Source: Adiantum capillus-veneris (lineage: Eukaryota; Streptophyta; Polypodiopsida; Polypodiales; Pteridaceae). Taken from it: a stretch of 64,000 nucleotides of DNA. A program made the translations under genes and the position numbers. Positions within the stretch are counted from its first letter, which is position 1, and each line of letters opens with the position of its first letter. The notes below the pieces were generated by a model that was given only the letters and a program-made list of their open reading frames with translations, did not search any database and had not been told where the DNA came from. The DNA lies in the NCBI GenBank assembly GCA_014529385.2, contig CM043963.1, forward strand, positions 73,263,912 through 73,327,911, given 5' to 3'. Shown one piece after another: positions 54,185 to 64,000 of the stretch.

Positions 54185-54700
54185 CTGTAGGTAGTCGTAA
54201 TGGGAGGAGGGAAGACAGAGAGATGTAGCAGATATAGCAGCAGCGGCTTCATTGACATGCCATGTCAGGTAGATTAGGAAGGTCCTTGGGTGCTTGATGA
54301 GCTGATGAGGGCTCATTGTGGCATGGTTGTTGAGGAGGTAGAATTGGAAGTCCAGAATTAGGTAGTCAAGGCTGTGCCAGTGTGCTTCAAGATCTTGCAT
54401 TGTCCCTTGCTCCCCAAACGCCGGCTTCCCGAGAGCTGCGCAACGCTCAGTGTCACCTTGGACCACACCAATGGGGCAGGGCCTACTTCTTCTGGGGCGT
54501 CAACGTTGCAACGAAGGTGCGGATGACGTCCATGGTGTCAATGAAGCGTAGGATGAAGGAGGAGCCTTGGTGGGCACATAAAAAGCATGAGAGGAGAGCA
54601 CGATGGGGGCATGTGATAGTGGAGGAGGCGACGGCCAGCTTGAGCCGAGTGAAGAGTCGAGAAGATGGAGGTTGTTGTTGCTATTGCAGGACGTAGGGAA
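54185..54700. other. No recognisable gene
   Basis: More GC-rich than the surroundings, with an open frame 54382-54696 (Arg/Glu/Lys-rich) that has no recognised motif. Coding status is unclear. Confidence 0.3.
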
Positions 54701-54703
54701 GTG

Positions 54704-54832
<129 letters not shown>

Positions 54833-55190
54833 GCATCACAGCACCAGAGGGAGAGCCGATGGCTGGAAAGAGATAGAGAGAGAGGCCTGGTAAAAGTCGA
54901 TCGAACTGCAAAGAGAGGGAGAGATAGAGCTAAAAGCGCCAGAGGGTCTGTGATGAGTGGTTGTGCGATGCATGCACAGGTTTGAGTAGTGAGCGCGGCT
55001 CGAGTAAGAGCAGTCAAAGACTGCAAGTTCAACTAGAAAGAGAGAGAAAGGTGGTTGAAGGAAATGACAATGAAAGTTTGTGAGCCATGGTGCCCCTCGG
55101 AGGCTAAAAACGCATGCTGTTGGTTTGTGTGTGTGTGTGTGTGTTGGCAAAGAGGTGCTACAGAAAGTAGGTGGTTGGCGAGTGTAGTCG

Positions 55191-55305
<115 letters not shown>

Positions 55306-55379
55306 CCTATTTGCGTCGAAATTTCTCTCTTGATGGCGTTCTCTCTCTCTTTCGCCAAGTAGCACCATTGCTCCTATGC

Positions 55380-55970
55380 TTTGAAAGCTGCGCTCCCCTT
55401 GTCATATTTTGTAACCATCATTTGCTCCTTGTTAATGCAAAAGGAAGGAAAACAAATCCCTTTGGTCTATTGGCATTGTGCCCCACGGTGACCATTCATT
55501 GCTTGGGATCTGGTCTCTTAACTCTCACACCTTGATCCTAGGCAGAGGGTTGCATGGTGTTGATGATTAAAATTCCAATTTCTTTGCATTTTCTTCCTTC
55601 TCGTGAGATGAGAGGGTCCCTCCATATCTCGTTCTCATCAAAATCTGTTATCTAATATGAATTGATCTACTAGCTTACATAGATATTTCCACCAATCGAT
55701 GTATAAATGTATACCAATTTTTCTTTTGTGTGTTATCTAAAATCGTTTTGTTATAAGGTACGTCTCTTATGAGCTTGTACACCACCCCATTCAAAAATGC
55801 AAAAGTCATGAACTCCTTCAATACATATATCAAGCGCTTCGACAATAAATATAGACAATCGATGTCCATAAACACAAAGGAAGCAAAGAAGCAAATAAAA
55901 TTAAGAAAATAACTTAGCTTTATCAATATTGCAAAAATAGAATCCTCCATAGCAACCATTTGTAAGGACA
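55380..55970. other. No recognisable feature
   Basis: AT-rich sequence upstream (in minus orientation downstream) of the initiator-Met PBS; short ORFs only. Confidence 0.35.
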
Positions 55971-55980
55971 TCGACCTTCA

Positions 55981-55991
55981 CTCTGATACCA
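55981..55991 (-). promoter_or_regulatory. Primer binding site, initiator tRNA-Met type
   Basis: The minus strand reads TGGTATCAGAG, an exact match to the plant initiator tRNA-Met PBS core. It lies about 12 bp from the edge of the LTR-like repeat 56004-56374, on the side expected for a minus-strand element. Confidence 0.6.
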
Positions 55992-56003
55992 CCACTACAA
56001 ACG

Positions 56004-56374
56004 GGAGCGCAGAGAGCCCTGCAAAATACAGAGAACGACATGCTACAAGCGATGAATTTGCATACCTGAAGAATCGCATATCACATAATCAAGACAGCAC
56101 CCGAACAATGAGAGATAGAAGCACCTGCAGGCGCACATCCTAGAGCAGAGTGCTACGTCGGCACGATGAGAGAGGAGGGAGGAGAGGAGAGAAGAAAGAC
56201 ACGAACACTAGGTGCAATCTCCTCTCGTGCAAGAGTGAGAATTTCCCTGTTGCACGTATTTTATTTATAGATTCTTCAATGCTCAAAATGAATACACATT
56301 GGATAGCCATACAAACGGCCATAGCTCGTAATGAGCACTTGAGTAATAAATGTACATATCCCTTATTCATAACA
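56004..56374 (-). mobile_element. LTR-like repeat, copy 2 (putative 5' LTR)
   Basis: Matches 50660-51050 in the same orientation, beside a PBS. On the minus strand it starts TGTTATG. Together with copy 1 it could bound a 5.7-kb LTR element of non-coding content (50660-56374), but no TSD matches and no PPT is visible next to copy 1. Confidence 0.55.
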
Positions 56375-56639
56375 AAAAAATATTTAACCGGCATCTCGGG
56401 CATAGAAACTACTCCATCTCTCTACAACCAAAGAACCCTCGGCTCGTCTCGCACATGTAAACTCTCTTGCATCAACTTTGCCTTTCTTTCCACCACTTAA
56501 ATCAGCCTTGGCACCACCAGACTTGACCAACCCTGTTTTTCTTTATGCTTCCTCCAAACTTTTTTGGTTCGGCCTCTTGCATAAACCACCGCTTATGCAT
56601 ATGTTACAGGTCCATCCACTTCTATCTTATCTCAAACAT

Positions 56640-57060
56640 CCTTATGTAGGCAATCCATAACTAGTTTAAAAAATCAACATTTTTTGCAGGCTTCAAACCG
56701 TCCAACTTCCACTTTACTTCTTCCAACTTTGTATCCGACGCATACTTGCTCTAAACGGTCTCTTCCAAAGCCACCCAATTTAGATTTTCTTCATCACATA
56801 ATCCTTCATACCATTTCTTAGATTTACCCCACGAATGAGGAGCAAAAAATTTTGAATTGCACCTTCTGCCCTTGACAAACTGCTCTCTAGCAAAAACAAC
56901 TTATAATCCTGAAGCCAAGTTTTCACGTCTTCAACCCCAAAGAAAATAAAAAAACCTAACCATATCTTCCTTCAATAGCACATGCTCTTCAAAATCTATC
57001 TATCCAACATCTTCAATGCCTGCTTCTTCTTCAACCAAGGAGCAATCAAATGCTCCTCCG
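56640..57060 (-). pseudogene. Retrotransposon Gag remnant
   Basis: The minus strand reads, across frames, GVEDVKTWLQDYKLFLLESS, a W-YEGL type segment and LNWVALEE, the pattern of a Gag capsid domain (two Trp-centred helices, then an F/KY segment). No open frame over 70 codons. It belongs to neither element 1 nor family A. Confidence 0.5.
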
Positions 57061-57063
57061 TGG

Positions 57064-58610
57064 GGGCACCGTATCTGGTGCAAAGGGGGGAAGGAGAAAC
57101 ACACCCGACAACACATACATGCCTCTCTATAGGTGTTAACTGAGTCAATGTCAATTAACAGAAGCTACTAAAGACTGAAGATGTACAAATGCACATCAAG
57201 GATGAATGCAAAGAAGCAGTAAAGATTGGAGTTACACATTTTCCATGTTTTCCCAAAATGGTCACTTATTGTAAATTTCGGATTTATTTCAAGCCATTGT
57301 AATATTTTAATGTGTTACGGGCTCAATGGGAGTTCCAAGTTTTAAAGAATAGGTCACTTCCTGTGCCTAGGTTGTAGATTCAATAAGTGGTGAGCCTTAA
57401 AGGCCTTGGGCGCCCGGATATTGCACATTTTGACCATAGGTATATAAGGCAGTGTGTAAAAGAAATTAGGGTTCTCAAGCTCATTTGTTGAGAGCACTCT
57501 ACTCTTGAGGTGTGTGGCTATGGAGTCCTTGAGCTTCTCCTTGCTCATGAAACTTGATTAACACTAATCAATGATTCATTCTCTCTCACTATGCCTCTCT
57601 CATGCTTCTTATGATTGCCTATGATGCTTAGATTAGCTAGATCTACACTAATTAGTGGTTAATCCCTCTCTAATCTTGTGTGATTTCCCTCTTTTGCTTG
57701 TGTGTGCATGTAGGTTTGATTGGAGTGTGGTGCTCGATAGATCTATGTGTGTGTGCTTGCGATTAGTGTGTTGCATGATAGGATTAGTGTTGTGTGCGTC
57801 TTGCAATCGTAGTGTGTGTGTTTGGGTTGATTAGAGGTGAAGAGGAGTGGATATGGAGATTTCCCTTCATTGCGGCTCCGCTCCTCCATAGGCCGAGAAG
57901 CTCACCTCATAGAGTTAACCATTTGTGTTTCCACGATTAGCTCACTAACCGTGTGAGTGTTTCCATGCCCTAGCCGGGTAGCTCATCCCTCCGGATTGAT
58001 AATTTTGTTGGTCATTGGAGCTATTGCAACGATGGAGCCCCCAGCAATAGCTCAAGTGGAATCACAACACCCCAATCCTCTCAAGAAAGCACATCGAACA
58101 ACAAAAATTCATTGCAATTACTAGTGCACACACACACACACAAGTACATAGTCACACACAAAAGCATAGCTTATTGCATTCTAATTGTTGTAATTGCTTC
58201 TTGATTCTCAACCATAAACATAACATTTGTATTTTCCTCTCTCTTTGCACACACACCAATTGGCTTGAGGGGCTCACACATGGCATGTACACACTGACGC
58301 CCTTGCATAAGGGAAGAAGATGGGGGAGATGCCCTTGCATAAGAGAAGATAACAGAAGAAGGGATGGGGGAGACAACACCAAAGACGATGCCATCAAAGC
58401 TTGTTTCTTTTCCCAATTGATTGGCTATGGTGGAGCATACATAAAAAGGCTCTCCCAAAGATCTCCTTTCTTCTCTATCCTGCCCACAGCCTGAAAAAAC
58501 GGCAAGTTTTGAAAATTGAAATTTTTCTCAACTGGTTTGAAATTAGCCTATGCGCATGAGATGCAAAAACCTCGAAACAGCCTTCTCCTTCTAAGAGCAT
58601 GATTCATTTT
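57064..58610. repeat. Dispersed repeat, copy 2, interrupted by a solo LTR
   Basis: Matches 48513-49020 on both sides of the insert at 57134-58046. A (CA)n tract at 58127-58141 and a local duplication of 'gatgggggagat.cccttgcataag' near 58320 are private to this copy. Confidence 0.8.
57134..58046 (+). mobile_element. Solo LTR, 913 bp
   Basis: Starts TGTTAACTGAG and ends CCCCCAGCA. Flanks are ATAGG (57129-57133) and ATAGC (58047-58051), while the related repeat at 48578 has a single uninterrupted ATAGC, so an insertion with 5-bp TSD and one later change is well supported. TATATAA at 57441 suggests transcription on the plus strand. There is no coding sequence inside. Copia-type by look, but the family is not proven. 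Confidence 0.75.
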
Positions 58611-58649
58611 TACCAAAAACTGCTTTGCATCTACTTAAGAAGCCCAATA

Positions 58650-59610
58650 GAGATCCTTGCCACAATCATGCTAGGATTATCTACAATCAACGCGCTCCAA
58701 GAGATGGCAACCTGAAAAGAAGGCCCATCTGAATAGTTTCATTTTTTTATGAGGGCATCCAGAGGAAGACAGCCCCTTCAATTTTGGTTAAAGTAGCCCA
58801 GAGCTTCCTTGCCATAGCTAAGCTAGGAAAATCTGTAATCAACGCGCTCTAAGAGACACGCCTTCAAGGTGTAAGAATAGATGATTGCAATTTGGTAAAT
58901 GTTTTCCCTTGGCATATGATTAAAATAGCCTAGTGCCCCATTGATGCAAGCATATATCATCCTTGCCATAGCCATGTTGGGCATATCTTGAGTTAGCACG
59001 TTCTTAATGACATTTTGGATAGAATAACCATCAAGAAGTTTTGTGCTTACGTGATGGCACCACATTTGTCATACATAGACCAAAGCACTGCCAAGGACGG
59101 CATCATTATCGAATCTCCACTACTTATTAATCTCATTGTTGTGAATATTCTCATTGTGGATGCACTTGGAGGAAGACCTTTCCCTTTGCATTTGGTTAAA
59201 ATAGCATAGAGCTTCCTTGTGATAGTCACGTTGGGCATATCATGTAATCGACATGTTGCAGGTGAGGAAAATCTGTTGGCGATGATGCGCATCAAGGATT
59301 TTTTTTGCTTCCATGATGACCCCAGACATATTGACCGAAGGATTGCCAACAAGCACGAGACCTTTCTCCAACAATTGCTAACTAGCTATCACATTGTGAA
59401 TTCTCTTTTCCATGTCAACATCTTCCATAAGGCCATAGGCATTCAAGGTGCAAGCATAAGTGATTGAGAAAGGCCTTTGCTTACATTTTGTTAAAACAAC
59501 CCAAAATTTTCACATAAAAGGCTTGCAACTTGGGAGCATAAGTGATTGCATCTAGAGAAAGGCCTTCACTTTGTACCTAGAGCTTCCTTGCCACAACCAT
59601 AATGGCTCAT
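58650..59610 (-). pseudogene. Decayed PPR-repeat protein fragments (second cluster)
   Basis: Minus-strand phrases include AVLWSMYDKCGA (about 59090-59055), VLVGNPSVNMSG (near 59345) and MPNMAMARMIYACINGA (near 58960). These correspond to the ALVDMYAKCG and related helices of PLS-type PPR proteins. Reading frames are short and broken. Confidence 0.7.
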
Positions 59611-59646
59611 ATGCAATCAACACACCCCAAGAGCCAACATCCTGGA

Positions 59647-60350
59647 TGTCATAAAAACTATTATCTAACCAACCCAAATGATTTTCTCATATTAAATTGA
59701 TCACTTAATGTGGGAGAATAAACGAGAACAAGGGTTAAGATATTGAGATGTGCTTATAGATCTATCTCAATACGGGGCCAATGGTAAAGGGGCCCAAATG
59801 AGTGATGGTCTATCAAAGAGCAAGGTTAACCAATGGAGAATAAGACCTTAGGGTTAGCTTCATTTAAGACCTCCAATAGTTAGTGTAAAAGTCCTTTGAC
59901 CATAGGTAAGTAGGGCTGAGCTTGAGGTGGGAACCGATGTCATAAAAACTATTATCTAACCAACCCAAATGATTTTCTCATATTAAATTGATCACTTAAT
60001 GTGGGAGAATAAACGAGAACAAGGGTTAAGATATTGAGATGTGCTTATAGATCTATCTCAATACGGGGCCAATGGTAAAGGGGCCCAAATGAGTGATGGT
60101 CTATCAAAGAGCAAGGTTAACCAATGGAGAATAAGACCTTAGGGTTAGCTTCATTTAAGACCTCCAATAGTTAGTGTAAAAGTCCTTTGACCATAGGTAA
60201 GCTAGGGCTGAGCTTGAGGTGGGAACCTAGCCCAAGCTTAAGGTGCTTGAGGTGCTTGATGATTGAGATGCCTGAGGTGTTTTTCATGCTTGAGATGCTA
60301 GGGTTGGTGAGAACCCAACCCAAGCTTAAAGTGCTTAAGGACCACTCCTT
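59647..60350 (+). mobile_element. Partial 5' LTR of family A copy 3 with 291-bp tandem duplication
   Basis: TGTCATAAAAACTATTATC starts at 59647 and again at 59938, and the 291 bp between are almost identical to the following 291 bp. The sequence matches the reverse complement of the copy 1 LTR end (21500-21788). LTR similarity fades near 60350. Confidence 0.8.
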
Positions 60351-60435
60351 TGTAACTTTTGCGTATTTTGGTAACTGTGCATGATGGAATACAATGTTAT
60401 GCTACTTGATGTTCACATCCCTCTCTCTCACTCAC

Positions 60436-60441
<6 letters not shown>

Positions 60442-60494
<53 letters not shown>
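60442..60494. repeat. (CT)n microsatellite
   Basis: Pure CT run within the sequence between the partial LTR and gag. Confidence 0.95.
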
Positions 60495-60498
<4 letters not shown>

Positions 60499-60499
60499 T

Positions 60500-61130
60500 C
60501 ACAGAAAGTTTTGCAATAAGATCTGCAATAACAGTTTGATATAACACATAGTCATTTTGAGAATACAGTTAAAAGGAGATGAGTGGGTAAAATGTAGGTT
60601 TGAGATTACAAAAAATTTTGATATAAAAATTGGCTTCTCAAGAAAATAGATACGAGGAGGTGAGGGGGTGAAATGTAGTTTTGGGTTCGAAGACTTGAGC
60701 TATTGACTGTGCTAGTTTGTCTAGTAAGTCATCTATGTGAGACTCAAAACTTCTATGCTCAAAAAATTGGTATGCATGTCCTTGTTACAAAGCACCACCC
60801 TCATTTGGCACGGGTTCGTACAAGGAGGCATTCATTGAAGATTTGCCTCTTTTTCATTAAGCCTCACCTAAGCTTGTGTTGGCTCTATCTCAAGCTCAAG
60901 GATTCAGACGTGCAACATTTCAGGTGTCACTGCATGGCTTGCAAGGTCTTATCCTTGGCTCGTTAATTCAGTTAGTGTCTTTGACTCTTTGGGAAGTAGA
61001 ACTATAGGGTGCTTGTGTGGAGGCATTCGATTATTTGCATTGAATGTTTCCACAATGTGGTCGTGGCCAATATATCACTTTGTGGGTTGAATTGCCAAAG
61101 CATACACTAAGTACATACATAAATTTTGTC
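60500..61130. other. No recognisable feature
   Basis: Sequence between the partial LTR and the gag ATG of copy 3. No PBS or ORF of note. Confidence 0.35.
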
Positions 61131-61133
61131 AAC

Positions 61134-62506
61134 ATGGCTGACAATAATCAAGAGAGTAGAATGAACATTGATAGATTTGATTTGGCACATGAAGGTGCTA
61201 ATGATGATGATCCCATGTTTGTGAATTATCTCGTCACTAGGTTGCAATAACAAGCTATGGGAAACCCTGCTTTGCAAGCCAAATTTACTCAACAACTTCG
61301 TGCATATGGAATTACCCTTCCTCTCCAAGAGGAGAGAGAGCTTAGGAGGCCTCTTGAAGAGACCCCGAAAGAAGACTCTCTCCCATTTGAGAGGAGGAAT
61401 CCAAAGAGCAAGAAAGCAATAAAAGTTTAAGTTCCTCTGAAGATGTGGCTCCACAAAGACGACAGTCTAGACGATAAAGGAAGAGAGGAAACAAAGGAAG
61501 AAAAGGGCTAGGAAGAGGTCACCCTCTTCTCTTTCTTCTTCGCTTTCCTCCTCTTCCAACAAAAGCTATGGCTATTCTCCTAGAGAATAGAAGAGGGGAG
61601 GACATCGCAAATCATGCCCTGCATGGTGAAGGTCACAAAAGCTAAAGAAGTTCAAGGAGGGAGGAAAGAAAATCTCTTTTCTCACCTATGATGGCACCTT
61701 TGGTGCTACCGAGAAAGTGTTGGCCTTCATCCAGCAATTTGATGCGGCCTTTGGAGACGAAGGCTTTACGAAGTCCTCCAAGCTACGCCATGTAGCTATG
61801 CACTTTCAAAAATCGGCTCGTCAATGGTACGCTAGCCTTTGTGGCAACGGTGAAGCCCCAAAGACATGGAAAACTCTACGAGTTTCCATCATGAAGTAAT
61901 TCCTTGCAAGCGATGCAAAGGACAAAGTGCTTACCGAATGGTGCAGCTTGAAGCTTCTCTCTCATGAGACTATCCACAAGTATGTAGACAAGTTTTGGGA
62001 TTTACATCTCAAGGCTACTGTCTTTCAAAATATAGACTTTGCCGAGAAAAGACATCAATTCTGTGCGAGATTACTTGAAGAGATGGCCAAAAACATCAAC
62101 TCTCAATGGCCTGGTACTATTAGCGAAGTAATCATCACACCATGGATTGCTTCACGCATCAATTTCCATCAAGGGGCTAGACGTAATGTCAATCCCATGG
62201 ACAACAAAGGCAAAAATGATGCAAAGGAAAAAAATCGATGTTCAAAATTCTTCCCAAGGCACTTCCAACAACAATAACAACAATCGGTCCAAGGAGAAGG
62301 GAGTTTATAAAGGTAAAACCAAACTCTCTCCTGAAGAGCTTGAAGCTTTTCGCAAGGACCATAAGTGTTTCAAGTGTGGGGAGCAAGGACATGGCTATCG
62401 TTCTTGCCCCAAGAAGAATACTCGCAATGAGACTCCTAGGGCTTCCACCATCGAAGCTCCAAAAGAGGATGCTCATTGCAAAGGATCATCACTTTTCTAT
62501 GATTAG
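61134..62506 (+). pseudogene. Family A Gag (copy 3)
   Basis: ATG at 61134 (MADNNQESRMNIDRFDLAHE). The core at 61717-62100 has FIQQFDAAFGDEGF, RQWYASL and FLASDAKDKVL. An intact zinc knuckle, CFKCGEQGHGYRSC, lies at about 62367-62410. Breaks: a TAA after about 38 codons (61248-61250), further stops near 61430 and 61510, and a CAA to TAA-type stop at 61897-61899. Confidence 0.85.
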
Positions 62507-62519
62507 GGAAAGGTAAGAG

Positions 62520-62789
62520 AGCATGATGCCGTTTGACCCTCGCTCTACTCACAACTTCATATCAACAGAGTTGGCCACCAAGTTGGGCATTCAAGCTTTT
62601 GAGATGGGAGATATGGTAATGGCTGATGCAGCTTTCAAGGGACAGCAAGCCTCCGTTACTCCCTTGATTGGGAAGTTGAGGCTTCATGTCCACAGTTATG
62701 TCGACAAAGAAGACTTCTTCATCTCTCCTCACGAACATGAGGATGCTATCCTAGGGGCGCCATGGTTTGATCGCATGGCTACCATATGA
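62520..62789 (+). pseudogene. Family A aspartic protease (copy 3)
   Basis: Reads PFDPRSTHNFISTELATKLG with the catalytic Asp but Arg where Gly is needed, then DAILGAPWFDRMA as the hydrophobic-Leu-Gly half. It is separated from gag by a stop and from the linker by a frame change at 62789. Confidence 0.8.
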
Positions 62790-63160
62790 AGCTCCATGAA
62801 AGGAGAATCTACTTCACCTACATGGGAAAGAACATGTATATAGATGCTAGTGAGCATGGTGGCACTATTCCACTTGTAAATCCTCATGCTTTTGATAAGT
62901 CAATGAAGAGCTCAGTTTCTGCGTACATGATTTTTGTCAAAGAGTCTCTAAAAGATCCTAATGTTTCATCAAATGTAAATGGTAGGAATCAAGAAGAATT
63001 AGACTTGTCTAATTTTCTAAAAGGATTCCAAGATGTGTTCATCGATGATATCCCTATGGACTTACCTCCAAAATGAGGGGATGATGACCATCGCATTGAG
63101 TTCCTTCCAAGAAGCTCACCGCCTAACAAGCCTCCTTATCGAGTCTCACAAGCTCAACAA
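62786..63160 (+). pseudogene. Family A protease-RT linker (copy 3)
   Basis: KLHERRIYFTYMGKNMYIDA to DVFIDDIPMDLPPK, then a TGA, then SPPNKPPYRVSQAQQEEI in frame with RT. It matches copy 2 at 30563-30880. No enzymatic motif. Confidence 0.75.
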
Positions 63161-63169
63161 GAGGAGATC

Positions 63170-64000
63170 ATGAGGCAAGTACAAGAATTGATAGATAAAG
63201 GGATGGTGAGACCTAGTTCCTCTCTCTTTTGTTCTCCAATCCTTTTAGTGCAAAAGAAAGATGGTACATACCGTATGTGTGTGGAATATCGAGCACTAAA
63301 CCACATCACTATCAAAAACAGATTTCACGTGCCTCAGGTAGAACATCTGTTTGATAAGCTACAAGACTCTACCTACTTCAGAAGGATTGACCTTAAGAGT
63401 GGCTATCATCAAATAAGGATAGTGGATGAAGATATCCTAAAGACCGTGTTTTGCACAACGTTTGGTCTTTATGAATATCTAGTCATGCCTTTTGGCTTGA
63501 CTAATGCACCAGCTATATTCAACCGTCTAATGGAGAAATTTTTTAGACCGTATCGTAAATTCACTAGAGTGTTATTTTTTATGATATCATCATCTACTCC
63601 AAGTCTTTGGAGGAACATAAGCAACATCTCCAAGTGATTTTTCAAGCATTGAGGGAGAATAAGCTTTTTCTCAACCAAAAGAAAAGAGAATTTTTCCTTC
63701 AAGAGATTCATACCTAGGTCATATTATCTCTCAAGATGGTATTTGTATGGATCCATCAAAGTTAGAGGGTAATAAAAGCATGGCCTAACCCAAGGAATCT
63801 ACATGAGCTAAGAAGCTTTATTGGTATGTGCGCATACTATAGACGCTTCATAGCAAAATTCCCTCAAGTAGCAGGACCACTACACGACTTAACTAAGAAG
63901 AAAATTAAGTATGTATGGACTACTAAGGAGCAAAATGCTTTTGATAAGCTCAAAGAGAAGCTTACTTCCCAACTAGTACTCGTGCTTCCGGATCTCTCAA
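63170..64000 (+). pseudogene. Family A reverse transcriptase (copy 3)
   Basis: 63170-63637 covers [33 protein letters not shown] (first catalytic Asp) and MPFGLTNAPAIFNRLMEKFF. A one-base frameshift near 63570 follows. In the restored reading direction the catalytic box reads F-Y-D-I in place of F-D-D-I, so the first Asp of the pair is lost. The thumb (LGHIISQDGICMDPSKLE), the connection (YYRRFIAKFPQVAGPLHDLT) and the start of RNase H lie downstream, up to the window end. Confidence 0.85.

Larger units (their letters stand above)
59647..64000 (+). mobile_element. Family A Ty3/gypsy copy 3, 5' part (runs off the window)
   Basis: Plus strand: partial 5' LTR, about 750 bp of unrelated sequence, gag, protease, linker, RT and the start of the RNase H connection. 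The initiator-Met PBS seen in copy 2 is not found, so the 5' end is rearranged. Coding regions carry stops and frameshifts, but the domain order is intact. Confidence 0.85.

Overview
The window looks like repeat-rich intergenic DNA from a land-plant nucleus. A fern or another seed-free plant is most likely, because retrotransposon remnants sit next to decayed pentatricopeptide (PPR) repeats of the kind such genomes carry in large numbers; this assignment is inference. I see no intact host gene, tRNA, rRNA or CRISPR array. Almost everything recognisable is LTR retrotransposon, LINE, TIR element, microsatellite or tandem repeat.

Layout. (1) 1-12.4 kb: a minus-strand Ty3/gypsy element ('element 1') with gag, two zinc knuckles, protease, RT, RNase H and integrase. 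It has two unusual parts: a duplicated integrase zinc-finger module, and a second retropepsin-like ORF after the integrase, one -1 frame away, with a canonical slippery heptamer in the overlap. Its leader carries a repeated 12-bp palindrome, and its primer binding site (PBS) resembles the tRNA-Asp type. (2) 12.8-20.2 kb: a gag remnant, large foldback hairpins, an integrase scrap, an unidentified coding-like stretch and short tandem repeats. (3) 20.2-35.4 kb: two minus-strand copies of another Ty3/gypsy family ('family A'). Copy 1 is a deletion derivative. Copy 2 is bounded by two LTRs and a 5-bp target-site duplication (TSD). Between them lies a degenerate short-motif repeat field. A 765-bp TIR element sits inside the 5' LTR of copy 2. 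(4) 38.5-47.6 kb: a decayed plus-strand LINE, split inside its endonuclease by a complete plus-strand LTR element ('element B', 39490-45562, TSD CTTTC). Element B has no RT or integrase but carries a gag start, a retropepsin-like module related to the second protease of element 1, and an intact unknown 140-codon ORF. (5) 47.6-59.6 kb: decayed PPR fragments, duplicated non-coding repeat families, a solo LTR, a GA-rich macrosatellite and long GA/CT arrays. (6) 59.6-64.0 kb: the 5' part of a plus-strand family A copy running off the window.

How it fits together. Element B looks like a non-autonomous partner of the element 1 lineage: similar PBS, similar gag start, the same accessory protease module, and the same polypurine tract (PPT) after that module. 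RT, protease and integrase would then have to come from a relative of element 1. Nested insertions give a relative order: the LINE came before element B, which came before its 217-bp TIR insert; family A copy 2 came before its 765-bp TIR insert. Most coding regions carry stops and frameshifts, so I treat them as decayed copies. All coordinates, alignments and boundary calls were read by eye.
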